Positions 16,949 to 27,241 of a stretch of 64,000 bases of DNA are shown one piece after another. The DNA is taken from positions 1 to 64,000 of the forward strand of contig NZ_QAOU01000011.1 in assembly GCF_003050965.1 (NCBI RefSeq), written 5' to 3'. Origin of the DNA: Nitrosospira sp. Nsp2 (GTDB lineage: Bacteria > Pseudomonadota > Gammaproteobacteria > Burkholderiales > Nitrosomonadaceae). Under the pieces are notes generated by a model. That model was given only the letters and a program-made list of their open reading frames with translations. It did not search any database and was not told the origin of the DNA. A program made the translations under genes and the position numbers. Numbering within the stretch: the first letter of the stretch is position 1; each line of letters opens with the position of its first letter.

Positions 16949-19645
16949 ATGACCACTCAGCCGAATGCGGAACGGCAAAGGCTGAAGAATCAGCGATACC
17001 ATGCTGAGAACTGGCGCCTGTGGGGACCCTACCTCTCCGAGCGCGCCTGGGGCACCGTTCGGGAAGACTACAGTCCCGATGGCAATGCCTGGGGCTATTT
17101 CGATCACGACCAGGCCCGCTCTCGCGCCTATCGCTGGAATGAAGATGGCCTGGGCGGTATTTCGGATGAGTCTCAACGGCTCTGTTTCAGCCTGGGGTTG
17201 TGGAACGGCCATGACGCCATCCTTAAAGAACGCGCCTTCGGCTTGACTGGCAAGCAGGGGAACCATGGGGAGGACGTGAAAGAATGCTATTTCTACCTGG
17301 ACGCCACCCCCTCGCATGCATGGCTGCATTATCTTTACAAATATCCTCAATGCGCCTTCCCCTACGAACGGTTAATGGAAGAAAACGTGCGCCGTTCCCG
17401 TCGCGATCCGCCGTTCAGCATGATTGACAGCGGGTCGTTTGCTGAGGGGCGTTACTGGGACATCGAGGTTTTTTACGCAAAGGCATCCACCGAGGAATTA
17501 TGTATTCAAATCGTGGCCACGAACCGGGGACCTGATGAAACCTCCCTATGGCTATTGCCCCAGTTATGGTTTCGCAATGACTGGTCGTGGCGGGAAAAAA
17601 ATGCGGAGAAGCCGCTCCTAAATGCCATATTACCGCCGGATGGCGCGGCTTGGGCGGTTGCGGCGGCACACCCGATGCTGGGCCGGTACCATCTCTACGG
17701 GGCGCAGCAGGCCGACCTGCTCTATACCGAAAATGAGACCAACAATGAGCGGTTGTGGGGCTTGGCAAACGCGGGGCCTTATGTGAAGGACGCGTTTCAT
17801 CGCTATCTCGTCAATGGAGAGCGGACTGCAGTCAATCCGCAGCAGCAGGGAACCAAATTTGGCGCCGCTCACAAACTCACCGTCGCGCCGGGTCAAACGG
17901 GTGCCATCACATTGGTCTTGTCAGCTCTACCCAAGTCGGAGCCATTTGCTTTTCATGAAGAAATTTTGGCCCAGCGCCTCAGTGAGGCAAATGCTTTTTT
18001 TACGTCACTGCTGCCCGAAGCCACGGCTCAGGATCACCGCATTCTCCGCCAATCGCTGGCGGGAATGATCTGGAACAAGCAGTTCTATCATTATGATGTA
18101 TCCACGTGGCTGAAAGGCGACGAGGCGACGCCGCCATCTTCGAGACAATATGGGCGCAACCACGACTGGCGCCACCTCAATGCCAAGGATGTCATTTCGA
18201 TGCCCGACGCATGGGAGTATCCCTGGTTCGCTGCGTGGGATCTTGCGTTTCATTGCACTGTTATGGCGCTCATCGACATCGACTTTTCGAAGGATCAGGT
18301 TGAGCTGCTGCTACGGGAAAATTATCTGCACCCGGACGGACAGATTCCTGCCTGCGAGTGGGCATTCGGCGACGTGAACCCGCCTCTGCATGCAATGAGT
18401 GCGCTCAAGGTGTTCCGGGCGGAGCGGGTGCAGCGCGGCAAGGGCGACACGGCTTTTCTCAAGCGCGTGTTGCACAAGCTCTTGCTTACCCATACCTGGT
18501 GGATCAACCGCAACGACGTCACCGGCATGAATGTATTTGAGGGCGGATTTCTCGGGCTTGACAATATCTCGGTGTACAACCGTTCGCAGCCGTTGCCGGC
18601 GGGCTACACGCTGAAGCAAGCCGATGCCACCGGCTGGATGGCGATGTTTTCGCTGCAGCTCACCTTGATCGCGCTTGAAATCGCGGTTGATGACCCAGCC
18701 TACGAGAGTATCGCAGTCCAATCCTACAGCCAGTTCCTGGCAATCGCCAATACGCTTGCGGGCCATACCGGTGCGGGCGTGCCCATCTGGGACGAGGCCG
18801 ATGGATTCTTCAAGGATATCGTGGTCCAGCCGGATGGTTCCGCGCGGCGCATCAATGTTTTTTCCTGGGTTGGCATCATTCCCCTGTTCGCATGCGAAGT
18901 GGTGGATGCGCGCCTGCTCGCCGGTTGCCCCCGTTTTAATGAACTGCTTTGGAAACACAAGGGCGGCATGTTCGATGGCAGCGTCATATGCGCCTGCCCC
19001 GTGGATACCAACGAACGAGGAGAGCATTTGTTGTCACTGGTCACTCCCGCCATGCTGGTGAAAATCCTTGTACGTATTTTCGATGAAGACGAATTCCTTT
19101 CGCAGTTTGGCGTACGCAGCGTGTCCAAGCGCCATGCCACGGGGCAAGATCTCGGGCATATCCCAGGCATTGGCAATGCCATCATCCAGTACGTGCCAGG
19201 TGAATCCGATTCAGCGCTATTTGGAGGAAATTCCAACTGGCGCGGCCCAGTCTGGATGCCAACAAACTATTTACTGGTTCAGGCAATCGAAAAAATGCAT
19301 CGTTACCTGGGCGATGCTTTCACCTTTCCCGCGCCTTGCTTGAACGGCTACGAAATTAATCTCAAATACGCATCCACCATGCTAGCCGAGCGGCTCGCAG
19401 ATATTTTTCGCCGCGACGAAACCGACGTAATACCGAACTTCCCCATTGATAGTCCTCATCAGACCGATCCACACTGGGGCAACCTCCTGCTGTTCCATGA
19501 ATACTTTCATGGCGAAACCGGCCAGGGTTTAGGCGCAGCGCACCAGACTGGCTGGACCGGGCTGGTGGCCAATTTGGTAATGCGCCGGTATCGGACCGAG
19601 ATTCCGGAGTACTGGCGAAACCCGGAGGGCAATACGGGGCCCTGA
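16949..19645 (+). CDS. GH63-like glucosidase (MGH1-type alpha/alpha toroid)
   Basis: From the ATG at 16949, which has AGGAG ten bases upstream, the protein has 898 residues. It resembles bacterial relatives of glycoside hydrolase family 63 (mannosyl-oligosaccharide glucosidase type). Family-like segments include WYDVSTW-type HYDVSTWLKGD (around residue 390), GRNHDWRHLNAKDVISMPD followed by WEYPWFAAWDLAFH, and the late NWRGPVWMPTNYLL (about 760). It has no signal peptide, so it is probably cytoplasmic and may act on glucosylated compatible solutes or storage sugars; the substrate is not known. It lies between suhB and mutS on the same strand with short gaps. The 25 upstream codons of the open frame have no family similarity and are left out. 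Confidence 0.75.
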   Translation: MTTQPNAERQRLKNQRYHAENWRLWGPYLSERAWGTVREDYSPDGNAWGYFDHDQARSRAYRWNEDGLGGISDESQRLCFSLGLWNGHDAILKERAFGLTGKQGNHGEDVKECYFYLDATPSHAWLHYLYKYPQCAFPYERLMEENVRRSRRDPPFSMIDSGSFAEGRYWDIEVFYAKASTEELCIQIVATNRGPDETSLWLLPQLWFRNDWSWREKNAEKPLLNAILPPDGAAWAVAAAHPMLGRYHLYGAQQADLLYTENETNNERLWGLANAGPYVKDAFHRYLVNGERTAVNPQQQGTKFGAAHKLTVAPGQTGAITLVLSALPKSEPFAFHEEILAQRLSEANAFFTSLLPEATAQDHRILRQSLAGMIWNKQFYHYDVSTWLKGDEATPPSSRQYGRNHDWRHLNAKDVISMPDAWEYPWFAAWDLAFHCTVMALIDIDFSKDQVELLLRENYLHPDGQIPACEWAFGDVNPPLHAMSALKVFRAERVQRGKGDTAFLKRVLHKLLLTHTWWINRNDVTGMNVFEGGFLGLDNISVYNRSQPLPAGYTLKQADATGWMAMFSLQLTLIALEIAVDDPAYESIAVQSYSQFLAIANTLAGHTGAGVPIWDEADGFFKDIVVQPDGSARRINVFSWVGIIPLFACEVVDARLLAGCPRFNELLWKHKGGMFDGSVICACPVDTNERGEHLLSLVTPAMLVKILVRIFDEDEFLSQFGVRSVSKRHATGQDLGHIPGIGNAIIQYVPGESDSALFGGNSNWRGPVWMPTNYLLVQAIEKMHRYLGDAFTFPAPCLNGYEINLKYASTMLAERLADIFRRDETDVIPNFPIDSPHQTDPHWGNLLLFHEYFHGETGQGLGAAHQTGWTGLVANLVMRRYRTEIPEYWRNPEGNTGP

Positions 19646-19712
19646 TGCCTGAACGAGGGCAGATACGAGCGCTAATACTAGCGTATAGCCGGCTCCGCCA
19701 CAGCATTTGAAA

Positions 19713-22364
19713 ATGTACAGGAGAGACATCGCCGCGCACACTCCCATGATGCAGCAATACCTGCGCATCAAGGCGCAGCACCCGCACATGCTGATGTTCT
19801 ACCGCATGGGGGATTTCTACGAGCTTTTTTTCGACGACGCGGAGAAAGCCGCCCGGCTGCTTGACATTACTCTCACCCGGCGGGGCACGTCCGCCGGAGA
19901 GCCAATCAAGATGGCAGGCGTGCCTTATCATTCAGCCGATCAGTATCTGGCGAAACTCGTCAGGCTGGGGGAATCGGTGGTGATCTGCGAGCAGATCGGC
20001 GACCCGGCAACCGCCAAGGGTCCCGTTGAGCGGCAGGTCACGCGCATCATCACCCCTGGGACGCTGACCGATGCCGCCCTGATGGAAGAAAAACGCGAAA
20101 GCGTTATCGTTGCGTTGCACCTGCACGAGTCAATCCTGGGGCTGGCCTGGCTCAATCTGGCGGGTGGCAAATTTTGCGTGATGGAAACCAAACCCGGTAA
20201 CCTAGCAGGGGAGCTAGAGCGCCTGAAGCCTGCGGAAGTTCTCTTGCCAGATTCACCCGATAGCGTTGACATGCTCAATCGCGACGGCGTGTTCAAGAAA
20301 ATGTGCCTTAAACGCCTGCCCTTCTGGCAATTCGATGTCGAGGCGGCCGAGCGCATTCTCTCCCGGCAATTCGGCACGCATGATCTTTCGGGTTTCGGTT
20401 GCGAGGGTTTGCATGCATCACTGGGCGCTGCAGCCGCGTTGCTTGAATACGCGCGCCTCACGCAGGGTACCAGCCTTGCGCACATTTCCGCACTGCGGGT
20501 GGAGCGGGAGAGCGCCTATCTGCGCATGGATGCCGCCACTCGCCGCAATCTCGAAATTTCCGAAACCATACTCGGCGATCCTTCGCCCACCTTGCTAGCG
20601 CTGCTCGATACCTGCTCGACCAATATGGGCAGCCGGTTGTTGCAGCACTGGCTGCATCACCCACTTCGCGACCGGGCAGCGATCCAGAACCGGCTGGAGG
20701 CCGTGTCGTATTTAATGGGCGAAGCAGGGTCCGGGCCGTATCTCGGTGTGCGTGCTTCCCTTAAACGGGTAGCGGACATTGAGCGCATTACTGCCCGCAT
20801 CGCGCTGAAATCGACTCGGCCACGAGATCTGTCGGGATTGCGCGAGAGCCTCAAACAGTTGCCTCAAACGGCCGCGATTATTGCCGAAGTCAGGGGTTCC
20901 GCCAGCGAACATATCACCATGCTGGCGAAAAAAATGATGCCTGAAGCGGTGCTGCCGGCGTTACTGGAAAAAGCTTTGCGCGAGGAGCCAGCGGTCGTGC
21001 TGCGCGAAGGCGGTGTAATTGCTGATGGCTATGATGCGGAACTGGATGAACTGCGCGCGATACAAAACAACTGTGGTGAGTTTCTGCTTCAACTTGAGGA
21101 GCAGGAAAAGACGCGATCCGGAATACCCAGCCTAAAAGTGGAATATAACCGACTGCACGGTTTTTATATCGAGGTAACGCACGCCCACAGCGATAAAATT
21201 CCAGCCGACTATCGCCGAAGGCAGACACTGAAGAATGCAGAACGCTACATCACCCCCGAGCTCAAGGCCTTCGAGGATAGGGCGCTGTCGGCCCAAGGTC
21301 TTGCTCTGGAGCGGGAAAAATACTTATATGGTGAATTGCTGAACCTGCTTACGCCCCACATCGCCCATTTGCAGGAGGTAGCGCAAAGCGCCGCAGAACT
21401 TGATGTCCTTGCGACGTTTGCCGAGCGCGCGCTTGCACTGGATTACACCTTGCCGGTATTTACTGATGATACGGTTATTGAAATTGAGGCGGGCCGACAT
21501 CCTGTAGTAGAAAGACAGGTGGAGAACTTCGTCGCAAACGATTTACGCCTTGGCGCCTGCCATGGCAATCAGGCACGGCAGATGCTCGTCATTACCGGGC
21601 CCAATATGGGCGGAAAATCGACGTATATGCGGCAAGCCGCGCTGATTGCACTACTCGCCCATTGCGGTAGTTTCGTTCCTGCAAGGAGCGCCCGTTTCGG
21701 CACGCTGGACCGGATTTTTACGCGAATCGGAGCCTCCGATGATCTGGCTGGAGGACGCTCCACCTTCATGCTGGAAATGAACGAGGCCGCCAACATCCTG
21801 CACAATGCCACCTCACAAAGCCTGATATTAATGGATGAAGTGGGAAGAGGCACATCCACCTTTGACGGCTTGGCGCTTGCTTTGGCAATTGCCCGGTATC
21901 TGCTGGAAACGAACGGAAGTTATACGCTATTTGCGACACACTATTTTGAACTGACCCAGCTTGCCGAGGAGTTCGCGCAAGTGGCCAACGTGCATCTGCG
22001 CGCGGTCGAACACAAGCATCATATCGTGTTTCTGCATGCGGTGAATGAGGGCCCCGCGAGCCAAAGCTACGGTCTTCAGGTGGCTGCGCTGGCTGGCGTG
22101 CCGGCTCCGGTCATCAAAATGGCGAGACAATATCTTTCAAAACTTGAGAAAGAAACAATTGGAAGGCATCCGCAGAGAGATTTGTTTTCGGATGCCGCGC
22201 CGGCTGGCTTTGAAACAGGCAACACTTTGGAAACCCGGGAAACGCGTCCACAGCATCCGGTTCTTACGCTACTGCGCACGGTTATCCCGGACGAGTTGAG
22301 CCCGAAGCAAGCGCTGGACACCCTCTACGCCCTAAAAAACGCAGCAGAAAAGGACCCACCGTAG
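19713..22364 (+). CDS. mutS: DNA mismatch repair protein MutS
   Basis: MutS recognises base mismatches and small loops and starts repair with MutL. The 883-residue protein shows the mismatch-reading Phe-X-Glu in [13 protein letters not shown] near the N-terminus, the Walker [10 protein letters not shown] near residue 629, Walker [14 protein letters not shown], the HYFELTQL segment and a C-terminal helix-turn-helix/tetramerisation tail ([17 protein letters not shown]). The start is uncertain: the ATG at 19713 has no good ribosome-binding site, whereas an AGGAG inside codons 3-4 points to a start nearer [12 protein letters not shown]. Length agrees with the family either way. Confidence 0.95.
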   Translation: MYRRDIAAHTPMMQQYLRIKAQHPHMLMFYRMGDFYELFFDDAEKAARLLDITLTRRGTSAGEPIKMAGVPYHSADQYLAKLVRLGESVVICEQIGDPATAKGPVERQVTRIITPGTLTDAALMEEKRESVIVALHLHESILGLAWLNLAGGKFCVMETKPGNLAGELERLKPAEVLLPDSPDSVDMLNRDGVFKKMCLKRLPFWQFDVEAAERILSRQFGTHDLSGFGCEGLHASLGAAAALLEYARLTQGTSLAHISALRVERESAYLRMDAATRRNLEISETILGDPSPTLLALLDTCSTNMGSRLLQHWLHHPLRDRAAIQNRLEAVSYLMGEAGSGPYLGVRASLKRVADIERITARIALKSTRPRDLSGLRESLKQLPQTAAIIAEVRGSASEHITMLAKKMMPEAVLPALLEKALREEPAVVLREGGVIADGYDAELDELRAIQNNCGEFLLQLEEQEKTRSGIPSLKVEYNRLHGFYIEVTHAHSDKIPADYRRRQTLKNAERYITPELKAFEDRALSAQGLALEREKYLYGELLNLLTPHIAHLQEVAQSAAELDVLATFAERALALDYTLPVFTDDTVIEIEAGRHPVVERQVENFVANDLRLGACHGNQARQMLVITGPNMGGKSTYMRQAALIALLAHCGSFVPARSARFGTLDRIFTRIGASDDLAGGRSTFMLEMNEAANILHNATSQSLILMDEVGRGTSTFDGLALALAIARYLLETNGSYTLFATHYFELTQLAEEFAQVANVHLRAVEHKHHIVFLHAVNEGPASQSYGLQVAALAGVPAPVIKMARQYLSKLEKETIGRHPQRDLFSDAAPAGFETGNTLETRETRPQHPVLTLLRTVIPDELSPKQALDTLYALKNAAEKDPP

Positions 22365-22425
22365 CGGGATTATCTTACCTCTGCATATGTCGGCGACGAT
22401 TTTTCCGGACGCCCGGGGGGAACTA

Positions 22426-22905
22426 TCAATGCTCGTGCCCATGTGCGCCATGGACATGACCATGTGCCAGTTCTTCAGCTGTGGCTGGGCGTACTTCCGT
22501 AACGGTACAGTCGAAACGCAAGGTGATCCCCGCTAACGGGTGATTGCCGTCCACTACCACTTTGTCTTCCGCAATATCCGTCACGGTATAAATCAACGCA
22601 TCATCTGAACCTTCTTCACCGCCTTCAAACTGCATCCCGACCTCCACATTATCGGGAAAAAGACTGCGAGGCTCCATCCGCACCAACTCGCTGTCGTATT
22701 CGCCAAATGTGTTTTCCGGCTCCATTAAAACCGAGCAGCTGTAGCCTACCTCTTGGCTATGCAGCTTTTCCTCGACCATCGGAAAAATGCCGTCATATCC
22801 CCCGTGTAAGTAACTGATCGGGGAGCCGGGTTTTTCCATCACCTGGCCGGTCAAATCGGATAATTCATAAGTTAGCGAGACCACGGTATCTTTTTCGATG
22901 CGCAT
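22426..22905 (-). CDS. slyD: SlyD-like FKBP peptidyl-prolyl isomerase
   Basis: The 159-residue protein combines a small FKBP fold with an insert-in-flap chaperone domain, as in SlyD: the FKBP strands VVSLTYELSD and GSPISYLHGGYDGIFPMVEEKL, then the insert domain (about 65-130), and a His-rich C-terminus (HGHVHGAHGHEH) that can bind nickel or other divalent metals. SlyD proteins act as cytoplasmic prolyl isomerases, folding helpers and, in hydrogenase-containing species, nickel donors. It is convergent with mutS. Confidence 0.9.
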   Translation of the reverse strand: MRIEKDTVVSLTYELSDLTGQVMEKPGSPISYLHGGYDGIFPMVEEKLHSQEVGYSCSVLMEPENTFGEYDSELVRMEPRSLFPDNVEVGMQFEGGEEGSDDALIYTVTDIAEDKVVVDGNHPLAGITLRFDCTVTEVRPATAEELAHGHVHGAHGHEH

Positions 22906-23212
22906 ATATATTTTATTTAGCTTTTAATGGGTTACAGCGATATAAATAAGGTCGCAAGACTTCCTGCACGCCACCAAGAAGGCTGCAGACCCGCCATTTT
23001 AACTTCAGTCCAACTCCTGAAGTGCCAATCACTTGTTAGTGATTATGGTCTAATATTAGTTCCTTTCCAGTTTTTTGCCCCGCTCCAGTGATTTCACCGT
23101 GGCCGGAATGCTATTACTTGTCCAGGGCATATGAGCCCGGTTAGCGCACTGACACGGAGTCGATGAAAGAATATCGGATGAGCGGCGGGTGCCGAGAAAT
23201 TCGCGCGATCAT
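22906..23212. other. Intergenic region between slyD and rnhB
   Basis: About 307 bases without a supported gene or a tRNA-like fold. It should carry the slyD promoter on the minus strand. I see no intrinsic terminator for the large cluster ending at rnhB. Confidence 0.35.
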
Positions 23213-23815
23213 CTACGACCCGCCCGAAGCCCCGAAGTTTGTTATCGATTCCCTAACTGGCGCGAAACTTCGGCGATGTACTTCGGAGATCCCATGAACC
23301 CGTAATGCGGCAATGTGTTGCTCGGTCGAATACCCTTTGTGGCGGTCGAATCCGTAATGCGGGAAACGCTCGTGCAACGCCACCATTTCCGCATCGCGGG
23401 CGGTTTTGGCCAGAATGGAAGCAGCCGAAATTTCCGGTACCAGGCTATCCCCTTTGACAATGGTGGTGACCGGGCACTTCAGACGAGGGCTTTGGTTTCC
23501 ATCTACCAGTACCCTGGCGGGAACGAAAGACAAGCTCTCAACGGCACGTTTCATCGCCAGCAAACTTGCCTGAAGAATATTCAGCCGATCGATTTCACGG
23601 ACCGACGCGACCCCGATCGCCCAGGCAATTGAATTTGCCTTGATCGCGAGGGTCAGCTTGTTGCGCTTATCTTCACTTAATGTTTTCGAGTCGGCCAATC
23701 CATCGATCCGGCGGGCCGGGTTGAGTATAACGCAAGCCGCGAAGACCGGGCCGGCTAATGGGCCTCTGCCGGACTCATCCACGCCGCACACCCAGTTGAA
23801 CTCGTCTGATAGCAT
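23213..23815 (-). CDS. rnhB: Ribonuclease HII
   Basis: RNase HII cuts the RNA strand of RNA-DNA hybrids and removes single ribonucleotides from DNA. The 200-residue protein has the N-terminal motif [14 protein letters not shown] with the first two acidic ligands (the usual Ala is Ser here), the VLVDGNQ segment with the third Asp, and the conserved C-terminal [15 protein letters not shown]. It is the last gene of the minus-strand envelope cluster, directly after fabZ. In most betaproteobacteria lpxA and lpxB lie between the two; here they are absent. Confidence 0.93.
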   Translation of the reverse strand: MLSDEFNWVCGVDESGRGPLAGPVFAACVILNPARRIDGLADSKTLSEDKRNKLTLAIKANSIAWAIGVASVREIDRLNILQASLLAMKRAVESLSFVPARVLVDGNQSPRLKCPVTTIVKGDSLVPEISAASILAKTARDAEMVALHERFPHYGFDRHKGYSTEQHIAALRVHGISEVHRRSFAPVRESITNFGASGGS

Positions 23816-23844
23816 GCCTTACGATTCCTTGTTTCCTTACTTTG

Positions 23845-24360
23845 CTACTTTAAAGGCGGGCTTTCTGGCGGTTTATTCTGCTCACCCTGGCTTTTCGTTC
23901 TCATCGTGCACATCAATTCGGCCTCTGTAACAACGCGTCCCTCCACCTCCGCCTGAACCGAATATTTCCAGATCCCGATTCTCTCACGCAGAATCGTGGC
24001 CTTGAGGATAAGCTGGTCACCAGGCTGTACGGGCTTCTTAAAGCGCGCGCCATCAATGCCGACAAAATAATAGAGCGAATCGTCATTGGTCGTCATATTG
24101 GCGGTCTTGAGTGTCAGGATCGCTGCTGCTTGCGCCAGCGCTTCGATGATCAACACTCCAGGCATGACCGGGTAATGCGGAAAATGGCCTGAAAAGAAGG
24201 GCTCGTTCATGGTCACATTCTTGAGAGCGGATATACTTTTTCCTGGTTCACAGGAGATCACCCGATCAACCAGCAAAAAAGGATAGCGGTGGGGGAGATA
24301 CTTCAGTATTTCATGGATGTCCATCGGGTTCACACTTCCGTTTCTTTTAATATTTAACAT
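23845..24360 (-). CDS. fabZ: 3-hydroxyacyl-[acyl-carrier-protein] dehydratase FabZ
   Basis: FabZ dehydrates beta-hydroxyacyl-ACP in fatty-acid elongation. The hot-dog fold shows [36 protein letters not shown] with the catalytic His and Glu, and the late [17 protein letters not shown]. The frame begins at an ATG at 24360, giving 171 residues, but no ribosome-binding site is seen there; the family usually begins close to the internal ATG at 24324 ([13 protein letters not shown]), preceded by a weak GGA. The two starts cannot be separated by sequence alone. In the usual cluster lpxD precedes fabZ and lpxA follows it; neither is present here. Confidence 0.92.
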   Translation of the reverse strand: MLNIKRNGSVNPMDIHEILKYLPHRYPFLLVDRVISCEPGKSISALKNVTMNEPFFSGHFPHYPVMPGVLIIEALAQAAAILTLKTANMTTNDDSLYYFVGIDGARFKKPVQPGDQLILKATILRERIGIWKYSVQAEVEGRVVTEAELMCTMRTKSQGEQNKPPESPPLK

Positions 24361-24404
24361 ACCGGGGTTGCTGTCGCGCCCAGGGCTTTCCGACCAGCGC
24401 TGCG

Positions 24405-24944
24405 CTACTTGTCAGCCAGGGCCTTAATCACTTTTTCGGTAATATCGATGCGCGGACTGCGGTAAACCAGATCTCGTAGGGGCAGTATCAAATCGTATTT
24501 TTCTGTTTCCGCGATGACTTGAATCACTTTAGTGGCCGTTAATTGCAAAGTCGCAACTTCGTCGTTCTGTCGCAGGCTCAGGTCTTCGCGCATCTGGCGT
24601 TGAGCCCGCTGATATTCCCGGTTGAGTGTCGCAAGGTCGCGCTCCTTGTTGCGGCGTTCGGCCTCGGGCATGCTTTGCCCTTCTTTTTCCAGAAGATCCT
24701 GAAGCGTCTTGGCCTGCGCGGCCATCTTCTTAAGTTCCTGGTCTCTTGGAAGAAACTCCTTCTCTATCTTCCTTAGGGCTCTTACCGCAGGCGCTGACTC
24801 AGCCAAAACTCTTTCGGTATCGACGACGCCGATCTTGATCTCATCCGCATGTGAAACAGCGGATCCCCAGGTGGACACAAAAATGATGCACGCGGCCATT
24901 AATACCCGACGCGAATGTATCTTGTGCTTCAATTTAATCTCCAC
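24405..24944 (-). CDS. skp: OmpH/Skp periplasmic chaperone
   Basis: Skp holds unfolded outer-membrane proteins in the periplasm and passes them to the BAM complex. The 179-residue protein has an N-terminal signal segment (about 1-33, ending SHADEIKIG), then [17 protein letters not shown], a long charged coiled coil (about 55-140) and a C-terminal strand motif, in the standard OmpH arrangement. It lies 11 bases downstream of bamA and is co-transcribed with it. Confidence 0.92.
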   Translation of the reverse strand: MEIKLKHKIHSRRVLMAACIIFVSTWGSAVSHADEIKIGVVDTERVLAESAPAVRALRKIEKEFLPRDQELKKMAAQAKTLQDLLEKEGQSMPEAERRNKERDLATLNREYQRAQRQMREDLSLRQNDEVATLQLTATKVIQVIAETEKYDLILPLRDLVYRSPRIDITEKVIKALADK

Positions 24945-24955
24945 GTTTTGGTCGC

Positions 24956-27238
24956 CTAGAATTGCTGCCCGAATTGAAACTGAAACCGCTGTAAATTATC
25001 GCCAGGGACGTTATTCAACGGTTGTGCGACGCTGATTTTTAGGGGGCCCATGGGGGAAATCCACGTCACGGCCACGCCCGCGGAATAACGCAGTCCTTCC
25101 AGTTCGGGCCTGACACCCCCGGGGCCCCAGACCGTGCCCCCGTCCAGAAACGTGCTCAGGCGAACGGATCGGTCGTTCCTCATGCCGGGCATTGGAAACA
25201 GTATCTCAATGCTGCCCACTAAACGTTTATTACCCCCAAGGGTTCTGTTATTCACATCCCGCGGCCCTAACGAGCTAATATTGTAGCCGCGAACGGAAGT
25301 ATTGCCTCCGGCAAAGAAGTTCTTGAAGAACGGAAGCTCATGTCCACGGTAGCCATCGCCGTACCCCGCTTCTCCATTCAGCATCAGCGTAAAGGTGTCG
25401 GTAAGAGGATAATACCATCGAAGGTCGTAGCTCACTTTGTAATAAGTCAGATCGCCCGCCGGCAATCCTGCCTCGGCAAATATACGCTGAGTTGTGCCAG
25501 AAGTGGTCCAGATGGCGCTGTCGCGGCCGTCGCGCCGCCAGCTAAGTGTTACTGGAATGTTGATGGTACTGGTGCCGAATTCATTCACAAAATCGATATT
25601 TCGTTGCGGGCTGTTCGGGCCGAGCTCGATCTTCGTATTCTCAATTGCGAGCCCCGTCTGAATGCTGTCATTCTCATTCACCGGGATACCGAAACGCAGA
25701 CCCGCTCCCGCGGTATCGGTATTAAAACTGTTCACCGATACCAGCGAACTCGTGTTGAGTACACGCTTATATATGTCGAACCCAGCGGTGATGCCGTCTT
25801 TGGTAAAGTAAGGATCGGTATAAGACAGGGAATAGGTTTTGTTGACCCTGCCGGTGTTGACCATGAGATTGACGAATTTACCGGTGCCAAATATGTTGTC
25901 CTGAGCAATCGAACCGCTCAATATCAACCCTTCCATATTGGAATAACCCGCGCCGAACATCACGGCGCCGGTTGGTTTTTCCTTAACCTCAACATTCACG
26001 TCAATCTGATCGGTGGTGCCCGGAACCGCCGGCGTTTCAACATTGACGGCATTGAAAAAATTCAATCTGTCTACGCGCACCTTGGAGCGGTTTATCTTGG
26101 TCGTTGAATACCAGCCCCCTTCGAATTGACGCATTTCCCGGCGGATGACTTCATCCCGGGTACGCGTATTGCCGGTTATATTGATACGCCTGACGTAAAC
26201 ACGGCGCCCGGGGTCGATAAAAAAAGTGAACGCAACCTCACGTTTTTCCTTGTCGAGTTGCGGTGACGCGTTGATATTGGCGAACGCGTAGCCGTCGTCG
26301 CCCAAGCGGTCAGTAATGAGCTTGACGGATTCCGTCAGCTTTTCGCGCGCAAACACCGCGCCCGGCGCAATCTTGATGAGCTTGCGCAATTCCTCTTCCG
26401 GCAGCAGCAGTTCACCCGCGAGCTTGACCTCCGATACCTTATATTGTTCGCCTTCGGATATGTTTACGGTGATATAGATATCCTGCATGTCCGGCGTGAT
26501 GGATACCTGGGTGGAGTCGATATTGAATTCGAGATAGCCACGATTGAGATAATACGATCGCAACGCCTCCAGATCGGCGCCGAGTTTCTGCTTTGAATAC
26601 TGATCTTCCTTCGTGAACCACGTGAGCAGACCTGGCGTCCTCAATACGAATGCAGTGAGCAGTTCCTTTTCCTTAAACGCCTTGTTCCCGACAATATTGA
26701 TCTTGCGTATTTTGGCAGTTTTACCTTCATCCACATGGAAATTGATCGCTACCCGATTGCGTTCCATCGGGGTAGTGGTAGTCGTGATTTTCACGGCGTA
26801 TTTGCCGCGGCTGATATACTGCTGCTTGAGCTCCTGCTCCGCCCTTTCCAGCATTGAGCGGTCGAAAATACGTGATTCGGCCAGACCGGCCTGTTTCAGG
26901 CCTTCCTTCAGCTTATCTTTTTCGAATTCCTTTGCGCCGATGATGCTGATCTGCGCAATTGCGGGACGCTCCTCCACCACCACCACCAGGACGCCGTCCT
27001 CTGACTCCAGCCGCACGTCCTTGAAAAAACCCGTCGCATAAAGCGCCTTGATTGCGGCTGCAGCTTTTTCATCGTCCAGCGTATCACCCACTTTCACCGG
27101 AAGGTAACTGAATACTGTGCCTGCCTCCGTGCGCTGAATTCCATCCACCCGTATGTCTTTGACTACGAATGGCTCGCGTGCCCACGAAGCTGAAGCGCAA
27201 ACGAGAGACACGAGCGCGACGAGATAGCGAGCTTTCAT
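24956..27238 (-). CDS. bamA: BamA, outer-membrane protein assembly factor
   Basis: BamA is the central beta-barrel of the machine that folds and inserts outer-membrane proteins. The 760-residue protein has a signal peptide ([20 protein letters not shown]), five POTRA repeats (about 25-425) and a C-terminal 16-strand barrel. Recognisable pieces are [20 protein letters not shown] (POTRA1) and [20 protein letters not shown], the conserved VRGY loop in the barrel lumen. The C-terminus ends in Phe, as is usual for the assembly signal. It follows rseP by three bases. Confidence 0.96.
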   Translation of the reverse strand: MKARYLVALVSLVCASASWAREPFVVKDIRVDGIQRTEAGTVFSYLPVKVGDTLDDEKAAAAIKALYATGFFKDVRLESEDGVLVVVVEERPAIAQISIIGAKEFEKDKLKEGLKQAGLAESRIFDRSMLERAEQELKQQYISRGKYAVKITTTTTPMERNRVAINFHVDEGKTAKIRKINIVGNKAFKEKELLTAFVLRTPGLLTWFTKEDQYSKQKLGADLEALRSYYLNRGYLEFNIDSTQVSITPDMQDIYITVNISEGEQYKVSEVKLAGELLLPEEELRKLIKIAPGAVFAREKLTESVKLITDRLGDDGYAFANINASPQLDKEKREVAFTFFIDPGRRVYVRRINITGNTRTRDEVIRREMRQFEGGWYSTTKINRSKVRVDRLNFFNAVNVETPAVPGTTDQIDVNVEVKEKPTGAVMFGAGYSNMEGLILSGSIAQDNIFGTGKFVNLMVNTGRVNKTYSLSYTDPYFTKDGITAGFDIYKRVLNTSSLVSVNSFNTDTAGAGLRFGIPVNENDSIQTGLAIENTKIELGPNSPQRNIDFVNEFGTSTINIPVTLSWRRDGRDSAIWTTSGTTQRIFAEAGLPAGDLTYYKVSYDLRWYYPLTDTFTLMLNGEAGYGDGYRGHELPFFKNFFAGGNTSVRGYNISSLGPRDVNNRTLGGNKRLVGSIEILFPMPGMRNDRSVRLSTFLDGGTVWGPGGVRPELEGLRYSAGVAVTWISPMGPLKISVAQPLNNVPGDNLQRFQFQFGQQF

Positions 27239-27241
27239 ACT

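Noticed and set aside
18311-19027. 238-codon minus-strand frame inside the glucosidase gene
   Set aside because: Antisense shadow of a well-supported gene; composition and motifs do not suggest a protein.
25340-26107. 255-codon plus-strand frame inside bamA
   Set aside because: Antisense to the bamA barrel region; no start signal or similarity.
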